Below, piece by piece: positions 20,509 to 29,741 of a stretch of DNA of 64,000 bases. Both the position numbers and the translations under genes were made by a program. Below the pieces are notes generated by a model that worked only from the letters and a program-made list of their open reading frames with translations, did not search any database and was not told the DNA's origin. The DNA is taken from contig CAVUAN010000005.1 of the NCBI GenBank assembly GCA_963739435.1, positions 1 through 64,000 of the forward strand, given 5' to 3'. This stretch comes from CAVUAN01 sp963739435 (GTDB lineage: Bacteria; Acidobacteriota; Thermoanaerobaculia; UBA5066; Gp7-AA6). The first letter of the stretch is position 1. Every line of letters begins with the position of its first letter.

Positions 20509-21732
20509 TCAGACATGCGCCAGCGCGTCGACGATCGAGATCCGCGACGCGCGGCGCGCCGGGAAAAAAGCCGCAACGGTGACGGTCGCCAGCATCGCCA
20601 TAAACCCCGCAACGTAGGCGAGCGGGTAGAACTTGACGGAGATCGGGAAGCCCGTCGTGGCGCCCGGAGGAGGCGGCAGGACGATGCCCGATGCGTTCAG
20701 GGCCGCGCGCACCACGAGGGCGAAGACCGCGCCGGCGACGCACCCGGCCACGGCGAGCACGAGCCCTTCGGCCAGGAAGAGATTGCGGATTCCCGACGGG
20801 CGTGTCCCGAGGGCTCGCAGCGTCCCGATTTCGCGGGTGCGCTCGGTCACCGCCATCGTCATCACGATCGCGGAGGAGAGGATCACGATGATGACCAGCA
20901 CGGCGCCCACGAAGGTGAAGATGCCGATATAGAGCATCCTCACCTGGCCATAGAAAGTCGCGAGGGCGCGCCAGTGGAGCAGTGCGACAGCGTAGCCGCC
21001 CGCGTTGAGCGCCTTATCGAGCCGCGCGGCCGCCGCCTCCTCGTCCGAGCCCGGCTTCAGGAATACGACCAGCTTCGATACCATGCCCGGGCTCTGGAGC
21101 AGCCGCGACACGAGACCGATTCCCGCAGCCAGGTACCGGTCGTTCAGCTCCTTGATCTGCACGTCGGCCAGGCCCGCCACGACGGCATCGACCGCGTTCA
21201 GGGACCCGTCGGGCGTCACAGCCATGAGAGTGACCCGATCGCCCGGCTTGACGGAGAGAGCCGCCGCCAGGCCCGTCCCGAGCACCACGTCTTCTCCGCC
21301 GTCTCTCGTGAGGTATGCCCCCGAGACGATCTGCTCCCTGGCTCCCGTCGCCTTTCCCTCCGGCTCCGGGTCGACGCCCACGCCGAGGTAGGGCACGGAC
21401 TTGGTTCCGTTCGAGGCGAGGCCCACGAAGTCGATCCTCGGAAGCACGGCATCGACCGCTGGATCCTTCGCCGCGATCCCGCGGGCCCGTTCCCCATCTT
21501 GCAGGCCGAACTGGAGCGTCGTCTCCTCGGAGCGCCCGACGGCGCGGCGGTCCAGGGCCTGGAGGTGTCCGACGCGGCGAATCGAGCCCTCCTTCAGCCC
21601 GTCGAAGGACTGGGCAATGAAGCCGCCGGCCAGGGCGAACGCCGCGAAACCGAAGGCGACGACCGTGCCCATGAGCGCCGAGCGGCGCTTCTGCCGGACG
21701 AGGCTTCGCAGGGCCAGGGCAAAGGCGTTCAT
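20509..21732 (-). CDS. ABC transporter permease, LolC/E-MacB (FtsX) type
   Basis: A 407-aa FtsX/MacB-fold permease: one N-terminal membrane helix (MGTVVAFGFAAFALAGGFIA), a large periplasmic domain of about 230 residues, and three C-terminal helices, including IGIFTFVGAVLVIIVILSSA and LVLAVAGCVAGAVFALVVRA. The cytoplasmic coupling motif TERTREIGTLRALGTRPSGI is the FtsX signature. Such permeases extract lipoproteins or other amphipathic cargo from the inner membrane by mechanotransmission. It is translationally coupled (ATGA) to the ATPase encoded just upstream. Confidence 0.9.
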   Translation of the reverse strand: MNAFALALRSLVRQKRRSALMGTVVAFGFAAFALAGGFIAQSFDGLKEGSIRRVGHLQALDRRAVGRSEETTLQFGLQDGERARGIAAKDPAVDAVLPRIDFVGLASNGTKSVPYLGVGVDPEPEGKATGAREQIVSGAYLTRDGGEDVVLGTGLAAALSVKPGDRVTLMAVTPDGSLNAVDAVVAGLADVQIKELNDRYLAAGIGLVSRLLQSPGMVSKLVVFLKPGSDEEAAAARLDKALNAGGYAVALLHWRALATFYGQVRMLYIGIFTFVGAVLVIIVILSSAIVMTMAVTERTREIGTLRALGTRPSGIRNLFLAEGLVLAVAGCVAGAVFALVVRAALNASGIVLPPPPGATTGFPISVKFYPLAYVAGFMAMLATVTVAAFFPARRASRISIVDALAHV

Positions 21733-22430
21733 GCCTGCACGTCCCTCTCGATGGCGCCGTCGCGCAGGGTGATCACGCGCCGGGCCCGCGCCACCACCCG
21801 CGGGTCGTGGGTCGCGAAGAGGAAGGCCACGCCCGAGGAATCTGAAATCTCGCTCATCAGGTCGAGGATCTCGTCGGCCGTGTGCGAATCGAGATTCGCC
21901 GTCGGCTCGTCCGCAAAGACGACGGCAGGCCGGTTGGAGAGAGCGCGCGCGATCGCGACACGCTGGCGCTGGCCGCCGGAAAGCAGGTCGGGACGCACGT
22001 CGATCTTCTCCGCGAGGTCCACGGCCTCGAGCAGCTCGCGCGCGCGCTGCCGGCGGCCGGCCGCGTCGACACCCGCGAGCGCCATCGGGTAGGCCACGTT
22101 TTCCTCGGCCGACAAGACGGCAATCAGGTTGAAGGACTGAAAGACGAAGCCGAATCGATCGCGCCGCAGGTCGGACCGCTCGTCCTCCGTGAGACCCCCG
22201 ACGTCTTCGCCGCGGAAGGCGACCGTCCCCACATCCGGCGTGTCGAGCAAGCCGAGCAGGTTCAACAGGGTCGTCTTGCCCGACCCGCTCGGGCCCTGCA
22301 GGGCCACGAACTCACCTTCGTTGATCGACAGCGACACGCCGCGCACGGCCGGGACCACGGCCCCTCCCAGGCGGTACGCCCTGGAAAGGCCCGCGGCAGC
22401 GACGAGGGGGACGGCGGCAGTCTGGCTCAA
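21729..22430 (-). CDS. ABC transporter ATP-binding protein, LolD/MacB type
   Basis: A 233-aa ATPase with Walker A ALQGPSGSGKTTLLNLLGLL, Q-loop FGFVFQSFNLIAVLSAEENV, signature LLSGGQRQRVAIARAL, Walker B AVVFADEPTANLDSHTADEI and H-loop FLFATHDPRVV. This matches the LolD/MacB subfamily that partners FtsX-type permeases. Its stop overlaps the permease start. With the LolA-like protein further along it could form a complete lipoprotein or lipid export path to the outer membrane. Confidence 0.93.
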   Translation of the reverse strand: MSQTAAVPLVAAAGLSRAYRLGGAVVPAVRGVSLSINEGEFVALQGPSGSGKTTLLNLLGLLDTPDVGTVAFRGEDVGGLTEDERSDLRRDRFGFVFQSFNLIAVLSAEENVAYPMALAGVDAAGRRQRARELLEAVDLAEKIDVRPDLLSGGQRQRVAIARALSNRPAVVFADEPTANLDSHTADEILDLMSEISDSSGVAFLFATHDPRVVARARRVITLRDGAIERDVQA

Positions 22431-22539
22431 GACCGGGAAGTCTATTCGAAGGCTCCCGGCCGCCTGGCCGAACCCTCCGTGTTAAAATCCAGTTCTCCCA
22501 ACTGTCTCGAGCCCGAACATTTTTCGTCAGGAGGCCTCC

Positions 22540-23604
22540 ATGACCCGTCCGAACTCTCTTCGCTTCGGAAAGCCCGCCTTCCTTCTCCTGGTGTCCTTCG
22601 CGCTCGCAGCCGCAAGTCCCCTTCGGGCCCAGCCCTACGGAGCCTGGATGGTCTTTACGGGTGCTGAGGGCTATATCGAGATCGCCGACAACCCCGCCCT
22701 GAATCCCACCTCCGCTTTCACATTCGAGACCTGGGTGTCCATCTCCGACCGGAGCGGTGGCGGCTGCTCGAACATTGCCGGCAAGGGCTACACGACCGCA
22801 TGGTGGGTCGGAATCTGCGGCACGACGCTTCGTTCCTACCTGAGAGGGACCTCCTCCATCAAGGATGGCGGCACTCTCGACTCCGGCTGGAATCACATTG
22901 CGGTCACGTTCGACGGCGCCAATCGCCGCCACTACATCAACGGCGAGATCGTCGCCACGTTTCCCGAGACGGCACCGCTGACGACGAACACCTCGGCTGT
23001 ACGAATCGGCAGCGACGTCAACTATCCAAATCACTCACCGATTGGCGCCATCGATGAGGTACGGCTGTGGAACGTGGCCCGCACGACCGACCAGATTCGC
23101 AGCACGATCAACGAGCCCATTTCGACAGCGACTCCTGGCCTGGTGGCCGTCTGGAGCTTGGACGCAAACGGCAACGATGTCGTCGGAGGCCACAATGGCA
23201 GCATCACCGGAACGATGGCCTTCTTGAACGGCGCCGTCGCGGCGAGCTGCTCGCCCACGGCGACATCGCTTTGCTTCGAGGGGAGATTCGCCGTGTCGGC
23301 GACATTTGAGACAACTTCGACACCGCCCGGCACCCACGGCAACGGCACCGTCGTCCCGGGCGCATCGACCAACTCCGGCCTCTTCTGGTTCTTCGGCCCG
23401 GACAACTGGGAGCTGCTCGTCAAGGAGCTCAACGGCTGCGGCCTGAACAGTCGGCGTTGGATCTTCTCGGCCGCGACCACCAATGTGCACTACCGACTGA
23501 CCGTGACCGACGTCACGCACGGCGTCACCAAGGTCTACTTCAACTACCAGGGCATCAGCGCCCCCGCCGTGACCGACACGGACGCCTTAAGCGTCTGTCC
23601 CTAG
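22540..23604 (+). CDS. Secreted LamG-domain protein with C-terminal repeat-family domain
   Basis: A 354-aa exported protein with a strong ribosome site (CAGGAGG 6 bases before ATG) and a signal peptide ending near LAAASPLRAQ. Residues ~38-210 form a LamG/concanavalin-like jelly roll: AFTFETWVSISDRSGGGCSN, SGWNHIAVTFDGANRRHYIN and PIGAIDEVRLWNVARTTDQI. Residues ~245-354 carry a ~110-aa domain (SLCFEGRFAVSATFE, GLFWFFGPDNWELLVKELNG, RRWIFSAATTNVHYRLTVTD) that occurs twice in each of the two propeller proteins at 30-35 kb. It probably binds a surface polysaccharide or matrix. The end VCP matches the ends of the other copies. Confidence 0.85.
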   Translation: MTRPNSLRFGKPAFLLLVSFALAAASPLRAQPYGAWMVFTGAEGYIEIADNPALNPTSAFTFETWVSISDRSGGGCSNIAGKGYTTAWWVGICGTTLRSYLRGTSSIKDGGTLDSGWNHIAVTFDGANRRHYINGEIVATFPETAPLTTNTSAVRIGSDVNYPNHSPIGAIDEVRLWNVARTTDQIRSTINEPISTATPGLVAVWSLDANGNDVVGGHNGSITGTMAFLNGAVAASCSPTATSLCFEGRFAVSATFETTSTPPGTHGNGTVVPGASTNSGLFWFFGPDNWELLVKELNGCGLNSRRWIFSAATTNVHYRLTVTDVTHGVTKVYFNYQGISAPAVTDTDALSVCP

Positions 23605-23660
23605 CGCCGAACTGTCAGAGACACGCGGGAGGGTGACCGGCTGTCACCCTCCTGCCTGCT

Positions 23661-25088
23661 CTAGGCGGCATCCTGCCGAGCAGTCAGGAAACGGAAGAAC
23701 TCGACGGCCTCGCGGAGCCGCCGCCTCAACATCTCCGGGCTCCGGATCATCTCGGAGGTCATCTCGACGATCTTCCTCGGCCGGAAGTAGAAGCTCTTGT
23801 ACATCTTCTCGACCGCCTCGAAGATCTCCTGTTTCGACAGATTCGGGTAGGAGATCGAGCTGATCTGGACTCCGTTGTCGCCGACGAGCTGCTGGCCCGA
23901 GACGTCGAGCCATCCGTTGGCGACGGCCTGCTGGTAGAGCTCCGTGCCCGGGTACGGCGCCGCGAGCGAGACCTGGATCGTGTGCGGGTTGATCTCGTTG
24001 GCGAACCGGATCGTGCTCTCGATCGTCTCGGGCGTCTCGCCGGGCAGCCCGACGATGAACGTGCCGTGGATCACGATGCCGAGCTTGTGGCAGTCCGCCG
24101 TGAAGCGGCGGGCGACGTCGACGCGGGTCCCCTTCCGGATGTTGTTCAGGATCTGCTGGCTTCCGGTCTCGTAGCCCACGAGCAGCAGCCGCAGGCCGTT
24201 GTCCTTCAGGACCTTGAGCGTCTCGTACGGGCACGTTCGCCTTCGCGTTGCACGACCAGGTCACGCCGAGCTTGCCGAGCCCCCGGGCGATCTCCTCGGC
24301 GCGCGGCAGGTCGTCGGTGAACGTGTCGTCGTCGAAGAAGAACTCCTTGACCTGCGGGAAGTACTCCTTCGCCCGGCGATCTCCTCGATCACGTTCTCCG
24401 GCGCTGCGCGTGCGGTAGCGGTGGCCGCCGATCGTCTGCGGCCAGAGGCAGAAGGTGCAGCGCGAGCGGCAGCCGCGGCCCGTGTAGAGCGACACGTAGG
24501 GGTGCAGGAGATAGCCGATGAAGTAGTCCTCGATGACGAGGTCGCGCTTGTAGACGTCGATCACGAACGGCAGGGAGTCCATGTTCTCGAGCGTCGCGCG
24601 CTCCTTGTTGTGGACGACCCGGCCCTCCGACTTGAAGCGAGAGGCCGTCGATCGTCCTCGAAGGGCCGGCCCTCGGCCACCTCGAGGATCGTGAAGTCGA
24701 ACTCGTTGCGGCCGACGAAGTCGACCGCGTCCGAGGCCTGGAGCGACGCCTCCGGCGACACGGCCACGTGGGCGCCGACGAAGCCGATCGAGAGCTTCGG
24801 GTTCGCGCGCTTGAGCTCCTCGGCCACCTTCACGTCCGAGGCGAACGACGGCGTGCTCGTGTGAAGGACGGCGAGCTCGTACTCGCCGGCCAGCGGCAGG
24901 ACGTCCTCGAGCGAGAGCCCTCGGGCCGGCGCGTCGACCAGCCGGCTGCCGGGCACCAGCGCGGCCGGCTGCGCCAGCCACGTCGGATACCAGAACGAGC
25001 GGATCTCCCGCTTCGCCTGGTACCGCGACCCCGCGCCGCCGTCGAACCCCTCGTAGGAGGGCGGATTCAGGAACAGTGTTTTCTTCAT
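23661..25088 (-). CDS. hpnJ: Hopanoid radical-SAM cyclitol-ether synthase HpnJ (frameshifted)
   Basis: A B12-binding-type radical SAM enzyme. The start MKKTLFLNPPSYEGFDGGAG and KREIRSFWYPTWLAQPAALV are highly characteristic of HpnJ, which converts glucosamine-type bacteriohopanetetrol to the cyclitol ether. The radical-SAM cluster motif is GRGCRSRCTFC (C-x3-C-x2-C). Single-base shifts occur near 24655 (two), 24410, 24385 and 24240; across them the protein reads continuously (for example VVHNKERATLENMDSLPFVI, EFFFDDDTFTDDLPRAEEIA and MGYETGSQQILNNIRKGTRV). The length of ~475 aa is normal. Its start overlaps the hpnI stop (ATGA). No hpnK lies alongside. Confidence 0.9.
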
Positions 25089-26303
25089 GACGACTGACGT
25101 CGCGGAGCTCCCCTCTTTTGCTTCGATGACGGCCTGCAGAAACAACGACAAACTGCTCGTTCTTCCACACCAGGCTGCGCCCGAAGAAGCTCACGATGCG
25201 CACCGCGAAGGATAGCAGATCCCGCAGCGGGGACGAGCCAGCGCCAGTCCGGCCCGGTGATCCCGAATCGGCGCCGCACCAGGGCATGCAGGCCGAACCG
25301 GAGAACGGCCGCGGCCGCCCAGGAGGCCGGCCGCCACCGGGGAAAAGCCGGACACGAAAAAGAAGAGAAGGGCCAGGACGAACGTGTCGGTCAGAATCGA
25401 CAGAATCCAGCCGACCGGCTGCACGGTTCGGAACGTCCGGCCCCACCGCAGCTCATGGCGAAAGAGCGGTCCGAGGGAAGGCTCCGACACGACGGTCTCG
25501 ACGACGCAAGACGCCAGGTGAACTTCGAAGCCGAGAGCGCTGACTCTCCGGCCGAGCAGGTAGTCGTCGGCGAGAAACGTCGTCAGCCCCCGAAACCCTC
25601 CAATCTCCTCGAGCACGTTCCGGCGAACAGCCATCGTGTTGCCGAAGAGGAACGTCAGTTTGTCGAGCGCCAGAGCGATCAGGACGTTCGGAAGAATCAG
25701 ATCGTTGATGAACGTCGCGCCGAGATGCGACCACAACCCGCCGAGCGGCCTGCCGACATAGAGACATGTGACCGCGCCGACGCGGGGATTGGCGAAGGGC
25801 GCGACGACCGAGCGCAGGTAGCCCGGCCCGACGTGCCCGTCGGCGTCCGCCGAGATGATGATGTCGTGCCGGGCCGCGGCAAACATGTTCGTGAGGTTGC
25901 TCAGCTTGCGATTGGCGCCATAGACCCGGCTGTCGACGATCAGGGTGGCGTCGAGGCCCGGCAGCTCGCGAATCAGACGCTCGATCACCGGGACCGCCGG
26001 ATCGTCCGAATCCCGGACGCCGAAGACGACCTGGTATGTCGGGTAGTCCTGCTCGCAGAACGATCGCAGGCAGTCGAAGAGGGCTGGCTCGGGCTCGAGG
26101 CCGCAGACCGGCTTCATCAAAGTGACCGGAGGGAGGAACGTGCCATCCGGTCCGGGCGGCAGGCGGAACAGCGCGATCCGCAGCAGCGAAGCGCAGGAGT
26201 ACGCCAGAGAAATCAGGACGATAACGAGCAGGACCATCGAAGCGTCTTGCCGCACCGCCGCCGCGAGGGCCCCAACCGATCCCATGCGTGGCACTTCTAC
26301 CAC
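25085..26303 (-). CDS. hpnI: Hopanoid glycosyltransferase HpnI (frameshifted near C-terminus)
   Basis: A GT2 ceramide-glucosyltransferase-like membrane enzyme that adds N-acetylglucosamine to bacteriohopanetetrol. The N-terminal membrane helix is VLLVIVLISLAYSCASLLRI. The catalytic domain has PPVTLMKPVCGLEPEPALFD, DIIISADADGHVGPGYLRSV (DxD), FLFGNTMAVRRNVLEEIGGF, ADDYLLGRRV and the RxxRW-like HELRWGRTFRTVQPVGW. The C-terminal helices are disturbed near 25320; the end continues in neighbouring frames as RRRFGITGPDWRWLVPA and RDLLSFAVRIVSFFGRSLVW. The start is uncertain: 26303 is the longest, and ATG 26237, just before the helix, fits the family better. It is coupled to hpnJ. Confidence 0.88.
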
Positions 26304-26375
26304 GTCGCCGACGGGGGCGGTCGTTCCGGCGGCCGCCGACCGGTTTAGATCAGGACCACCCTCACGCCTGCCGGC

Positions 26376-26906
26376 TCAGGGATACAGGCACGGTGTCCAC
26401 GAGTTGGTGACTCCCCGGACGAGGACGTACGGCCCGAAAGTTAGCTCGAGGGCCGGTATGGTGACGGTCAAGGAGATCGTGTTGCCGGCGACGACACCCG
26501 AGTATTGCGCCGCATAATCGATTCTCCCAGGGTAGGCCCCGATCAACTGTGTAAAGATCCCGGGGAGGGAAAACTGCCCGCCCGAGATCTTCTGGCCTAT
26601 TTCGCCGGTCATGCCGAAGCAGGCTCCCGTCGGAAGGTTCAAGGACAGAATCTCGAGCTTCGCGCCCGCAGGTCCGACAGCGAGGCTCGCCTCTGCCGAC
26701 CCCCAGATTCCCGGCGGCAGAGAACCGTCTCCGCGCGGCGGAATGACGACGACATTCCGGGGGCGCGCGACGGGCCCGGGAGCCGGAGCCTGAGCCGCCT
26801 CGGACGATGCCGCGGTTGCGGCCATCGGCGCCGTCGGCGAGCTCTCGGAACATCCAAGGGCGGCCGCCAACGATGCCGTGAGAATGAAGACCGTCGCTTT
26901 TCGCAT
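26376..26906 (-). CDS. Lipoprotein of unknown function
   Basis: A 176-aa protein starting at ATG 26906, chosen because MRKATVFILTASLAAALGC is a lipoprotein signal peptide with lipobox cysteine; upstream codons in this frame read through non-coding sequence. A Ser/Thr/Ala/Pro-rich linker follows, then a ~120-aa domain with SAEASLAVGPAGAKLEILSL, CFGMTGEIGQKISGGQFSLP and YAAQYSGVVAGNTISLTVTI, probably beta-rich. It is not assigned to a known family. It lies next to hpnI but is separated by 72 bases and may be independent. Confidence 0.75.
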   Translation of the reverse strand: MRKATVFILTASLAAALGCSESSPTAPMAATAASSEAAQAPAPGPVARPRNVVVIPPRGDGSLPPGIWGSAEASLAVGPAGAKLEILSLNLPTGACFGMTGEIGQKISGGQFSLPGIFTQLIGAYPGRIDYAAQYSGVVAGNTISLTVTIPALELTFGPYVLVRGVTNSWTPCLYP

Positions 26907-27100
26907 CGAACACCCCCTCCTCGCCCTTCGCGTAAACCAGCCACGAAAGAGAATCAGACTGAAGTCATAGGCATCGAACGTGCCAACAGTGACTATTGGA
27001 AGGTTCACCTTTGGACCGAAGGACTTAGTCTCGGCATCGATCCTCATCAGACTCTCGAGATTGCCATTTGTCGTTTCCAGACGTAACACCTCGACAAGGT
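26907..27100. other. intergenic region upstream of the lipoprotein gene
   Basis: A gap of 194 bases between the lipoprotein start and the 3' end of tRNA-Sec. It is less GC-rich than its surroundings. No promoter hexamers, hairpin with T-run or small gene could be recognised. Confidence 0.4.
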
Positions 27101-27198
27101 TGGCGGAAGCGTGTGGGAGTCGAACCCACCTGTCCCGGCGAAGCCGCGACGCCGACGGATTTGAAGTCCGTGAGGGCCACCGGGCCCCATGCGCTTCC
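27101..27198 (-). tRNA. selC: tRNA-Sec (anticodon UCA)
   Basis: On the minus strand a 98-base tRNA including an encoded CCA. The anticodon stem-loop is ACGGA-CTTCAAA-TCCGT, with anticodon TCA reading UGA. The acceptor begins GGAAGCG and ends CGCTTCCGCCA. The T-arm is GTGGG-TTCGACT-CCCAC, the D-stem is extended (GGGCC/GGCCC), and the variable arm is long with a CGGCG/CGCCG stem. These are hallmarks of bacterial selenocysteine tRNA. No selA, selB or selD gene and no obvious selenoprotein is in the window, so the rest of the machinery must lie elsewhere. Confidence 0.95.
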
Positions 27199-27227
27199 CC
27201 GGGCCGGGATTATGACGGAACCGGAGG

Positions 27228-29678
27228 CTACTCCGACCGGAGCGCTTCGAGCGGGTCGACCCGCGAGGCCCGTATCGCGGGAACGGCGCTGGCAGCCAGC
27301 GCGATTCCGAGCAGGAGCAGGGCCACGGCGGCGAAAGTCGTCGGATCCCGGGGCGCGACGCCGTAGAGGAGCCCTTCCATGAGCCGCGTCAAGAAGACCG
27401 CCCCGACGATTCCAGCGGCAATTCCAATACCCGCCGTCTGAAGTCCCCGTCCGATGACCAGGCCGAGCACATGGCCTCGCGAGGCGCCCAGCGCCATGCG
27501 GATCCCGATCTCCCGGCGGCGGCGATTGACCAGATAGGCCAGCACGCCCGACACACCGATCGCGGCGAGAAAAAGAGCCAGGCCCGCAAAAATCGCCAGC
27601 AGCGACCCGGTCAGGCGCGGAGTTGCCAGGGACGTGTCGACGACCTCGGTCATCGGCCGCACGCCGGCTATCGGCAGGTTGGGATCGAGGCGGCGGACCT
27701 CGGCGCGGATCGAGCCGACGAGCGCCAGCGGATCGCCGCCGGTGCGCGCGACGAGGGTCATGTTGCGCGCCGCGCCTCCCGCCCTCGCGGCCGGGAACTG
27801 CGCGTAGGGAATGTAGAACTTCTCCTTGATGACGGCGGTCACACCATTGTGGCGGACGTTCTTGACGATCCCGACCACGGTCAGCCAGGGCCGTTTCTGG
27901 TTCGACCCCATCCGAATGCGTCGTCCAATCGGATCCTGGCCGGGCCAGTAGGTCGCCGCGAGCGTCTCGTTGACGAGGACCACGGGAAGCGAATCCTCCC
28001 GATCCGTCGCAGCGAGGCCGCGCCCCCGGAGCACTCGCTCGCCCAGGGCCTCGAGCGCGCCGTCGGAGAGGACCTGCCAGTCCCCTTTGGGGTGACGGCC
28101 CGGGGTCTCGACGTAGCCTTCGACCTCCAGGCCCCAGTCGCCGATCGAAGCCGCCAGGGGCAGCGACCGTACGATCCCGGCGCTCTGCACGCCGGGCAGC
28201 GCCCGGACGCTGTCCAAAAGCGAGCGGTAGAGCGCGATGACATCGGTCGGCTTCTTATAGCTCGTCTCGGGCGGCCGCAGCTGGAGCGTCAGGACGTGCT
28301 CCGGCTCGAAGCCCAGATCCACGTTCATCAGGGCATGGAGCGTGCGGAGCATCAGGCCGGCGCACAGCAGCATGACCATGGCCAGCGCCATCTGCGCGCT
28401 GGCGAGGGCGCCGCGAAGGCTCTGGCGCCCCAGTCCCGCCGAGGCGCTCTGCGCTCCGTCACGCAGAGACTCGGACAGGTTGAGCCGCAGCATCCGCACG
28501 GTCGGCGCCAGGCCGAAGAGGAACGTCGTCAGGATCGTGAGCGCGGCGGCAAAGATCAGCATCCGGGGCTCGATGGAAATCGGCGACAGAGCGGGCAGCC
28601 CGGCCGCTCCATGCGCGGCGATGGCGCGCACGCCCAGCCAAGCAAACGCCAACCCGAGGGCTCCGCCCGCAGCCGCCAGCACGAAGCTTTCGGTCAGGAG
28701 CTGCCGGGTCAGACGCGACTTGCCGGCCCCTATCGCCGCACGGACCGAGATCTCGCGCTGGCGAGCCTCGGCCCGGGCCAACAGCAGGTTGGCAACGTTG
28801 GCGCACGCCATCAGCAGCAGGAACGCGACCGCGCCGAAGACCAGCAGGAGCGCCTGGCGCGCGGGTCCCCGGATCTCGTCTTCGAGGGGAACCGCGAACG
28901 CCTCGAACCGCATCGCCTCCGGGTAAGTGCCCTGGCGCGTCAGGTTGGCCGTCACGCTCTTGAGCTCCGCCGTCGCGCGCTGCGCCGAGGCGCCCCGGAC
29001 GAGTGCGGCCGCCGCGTAGTACCCGTGGTTGCCGTGCGACAGCTCTTTCGGGTCGATCTGCTCCGGGACCCAAACCTGCGACGGCTCGTTGGCGTCCACG
29101 GTGAAGTCGGTGGGAAGAGCGAAGCCGCGCGGCATCACGCCGACGACGTGCCGGGCGACTCCGTCGAGCTCGATCACGCGGTCGAGGACTCCGGGGTCGC
29201 CGCTGTATCGGCTCTGCCAGAGGCCGTATCCGAGGATGACGACCGGCGGCCCGCCGGGCAGGTCCTCAGCCTCTGTAAACGTCCGACCCAGCAGAGGACG
29301 CGCCCCGAGCGTCGCAAACGTATTGGCCGTCACGCCGCTCGACCCGATCCGGACCGGTTCGCCACCGCCCGTCAGGTTCGCTTCCCCCGATTCCCAGGCC
29401 GCGACACTCTCGAGGCTCGGGCAGAACCGCCGGTAGTCGGCGACCTCGCCGTCGGCGACCCAGGTTTTCTCGAAGTCCTTCCAGCGGCTCCAGATCATCA
29501 CCCGCCGCTCGGGCTCGGCGTACGGCAGCGGCGAAAGCAGGACGGCCCGGATGACCGAGAAGATGGCGGTCGTGGCCCCCATCCCGAGCGCCAGCGTCAG
29601 GATCGCGGCAACCGCGAAGCCCGGCGTGCGCCGCAGCCCGCGCACGGCGTACCGAACGTCCTGAAGGAAGATCTCCAT
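27228..29678 (-). CDS. Large FtsX/MacB-type permease (ADOP family)
   Basis: An 816-aa permease beginning MEIFLQDVRYAVRGLRRTPG, the typical start of the acidobacterial duplicated orphan permease family. Two FtsX halves are visible: the first ends around ILTTFLFGLAPTVRMLRLNL with RQREISVRAAIGAGKSRLTR, the second with RRREIGIRMALGASRGHVLG near the C-terminus. About eight membrane helices and two periplasmic MacB-PCD domains (such as FTEAEDLPGGPPVVILGYGL) are present. No ATPase gene is adjacent, as usual for these orphans. Function unknown; export or envelope stress roles are assumed by analogy with MacB. The reading frame is intact. Confidence 0.93.
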   Translation of the reverse strand: MEIFLQDVRYAVRGLRRTPGFAVAAILTLALGMGATTAIFSVIRAVLLSPLPYAEPERRVMIWSRWKDFEKTWVADGEVADYRRFCPSLESVAAWESGEANLTGGGEPVRIGSSGVTANTFATLGARPLLGRTFTEAEDLPGGPPVVILGYGLWQSRYSGDPGVLDRVIELDGVARHVVGVMPRGFALPTDFTVDANEPSQVWVPEQIDPKELSHGNHGYYAAAALVRGASAQRATAELKSVTANLTRQGTYPEAMRFEAFAVPLEDEIRGPARQALLLVFGAVAFLLLMACANVANLLLARAEARQREISVRAAIGAGKSRLTRQLLTESFVLAAAGGALGLAFAWLGVRAIAAHGAAGLPALSPISIEPRMLIFAAALTILTTFLFGLAPTVRMLRLNLSESLRDGAQSASAGLGRQSLRGALASAQMALAMVMLLCAGLMLRTLHALMNVDLGFEPEHVLTLQLRPPETSYKKPTDVIALYRSLLDSVRALPGVQSAGIVRSLPLAASIGDWGLEVEGYVETPGRHPKGDWQVLSDGALEALGERVLRGRGLAATDREDSLPVVLVNETLAATYWPGQDPIGRRIRMGSNQKRPWLTVVGIVKNVRHNGVTAVIKEKFYIPYAQFPAARAGGAARNMTLVARTGGDPLALVGSIRAEVRRLDPNLPIAGVRPMTEVVDTSLATPRLTGSLLAIFAGLALFLAAIGVSGVLAYLVNRRRREIGIRMALGASRGHVLGLVIGRGLQTAGIGIAAGIVGAVFLTRLMEGLLYGVAPRDPTTFAAVALLLLGIALAASAVPAIRASRVDPLEALRSE

Positions 29679-29741
29679 GTGAACCGGTACGCACGGGAAT
29701 GCGCAAGGTTCGCCGCCGCGCCAAATTAGAGGAGGCTCCTC

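Noticed and set aside
16980..20582. A 1200-codon open frame on the plus strand
   Set aside because: It strings together parts of the ketosynthase, methyltransferase and FAD enzyme in one frame and then runs antisense through the LolA-like gene. Homology switches frames, so this is a product of high GC and indels, not one protein.
27471..29729. A 752-codon open frame antisense to the ADOP permease
   Set aside because: Low-complexity Arg/Gln/Asp composition and no family match; a shadow of the permease gene.
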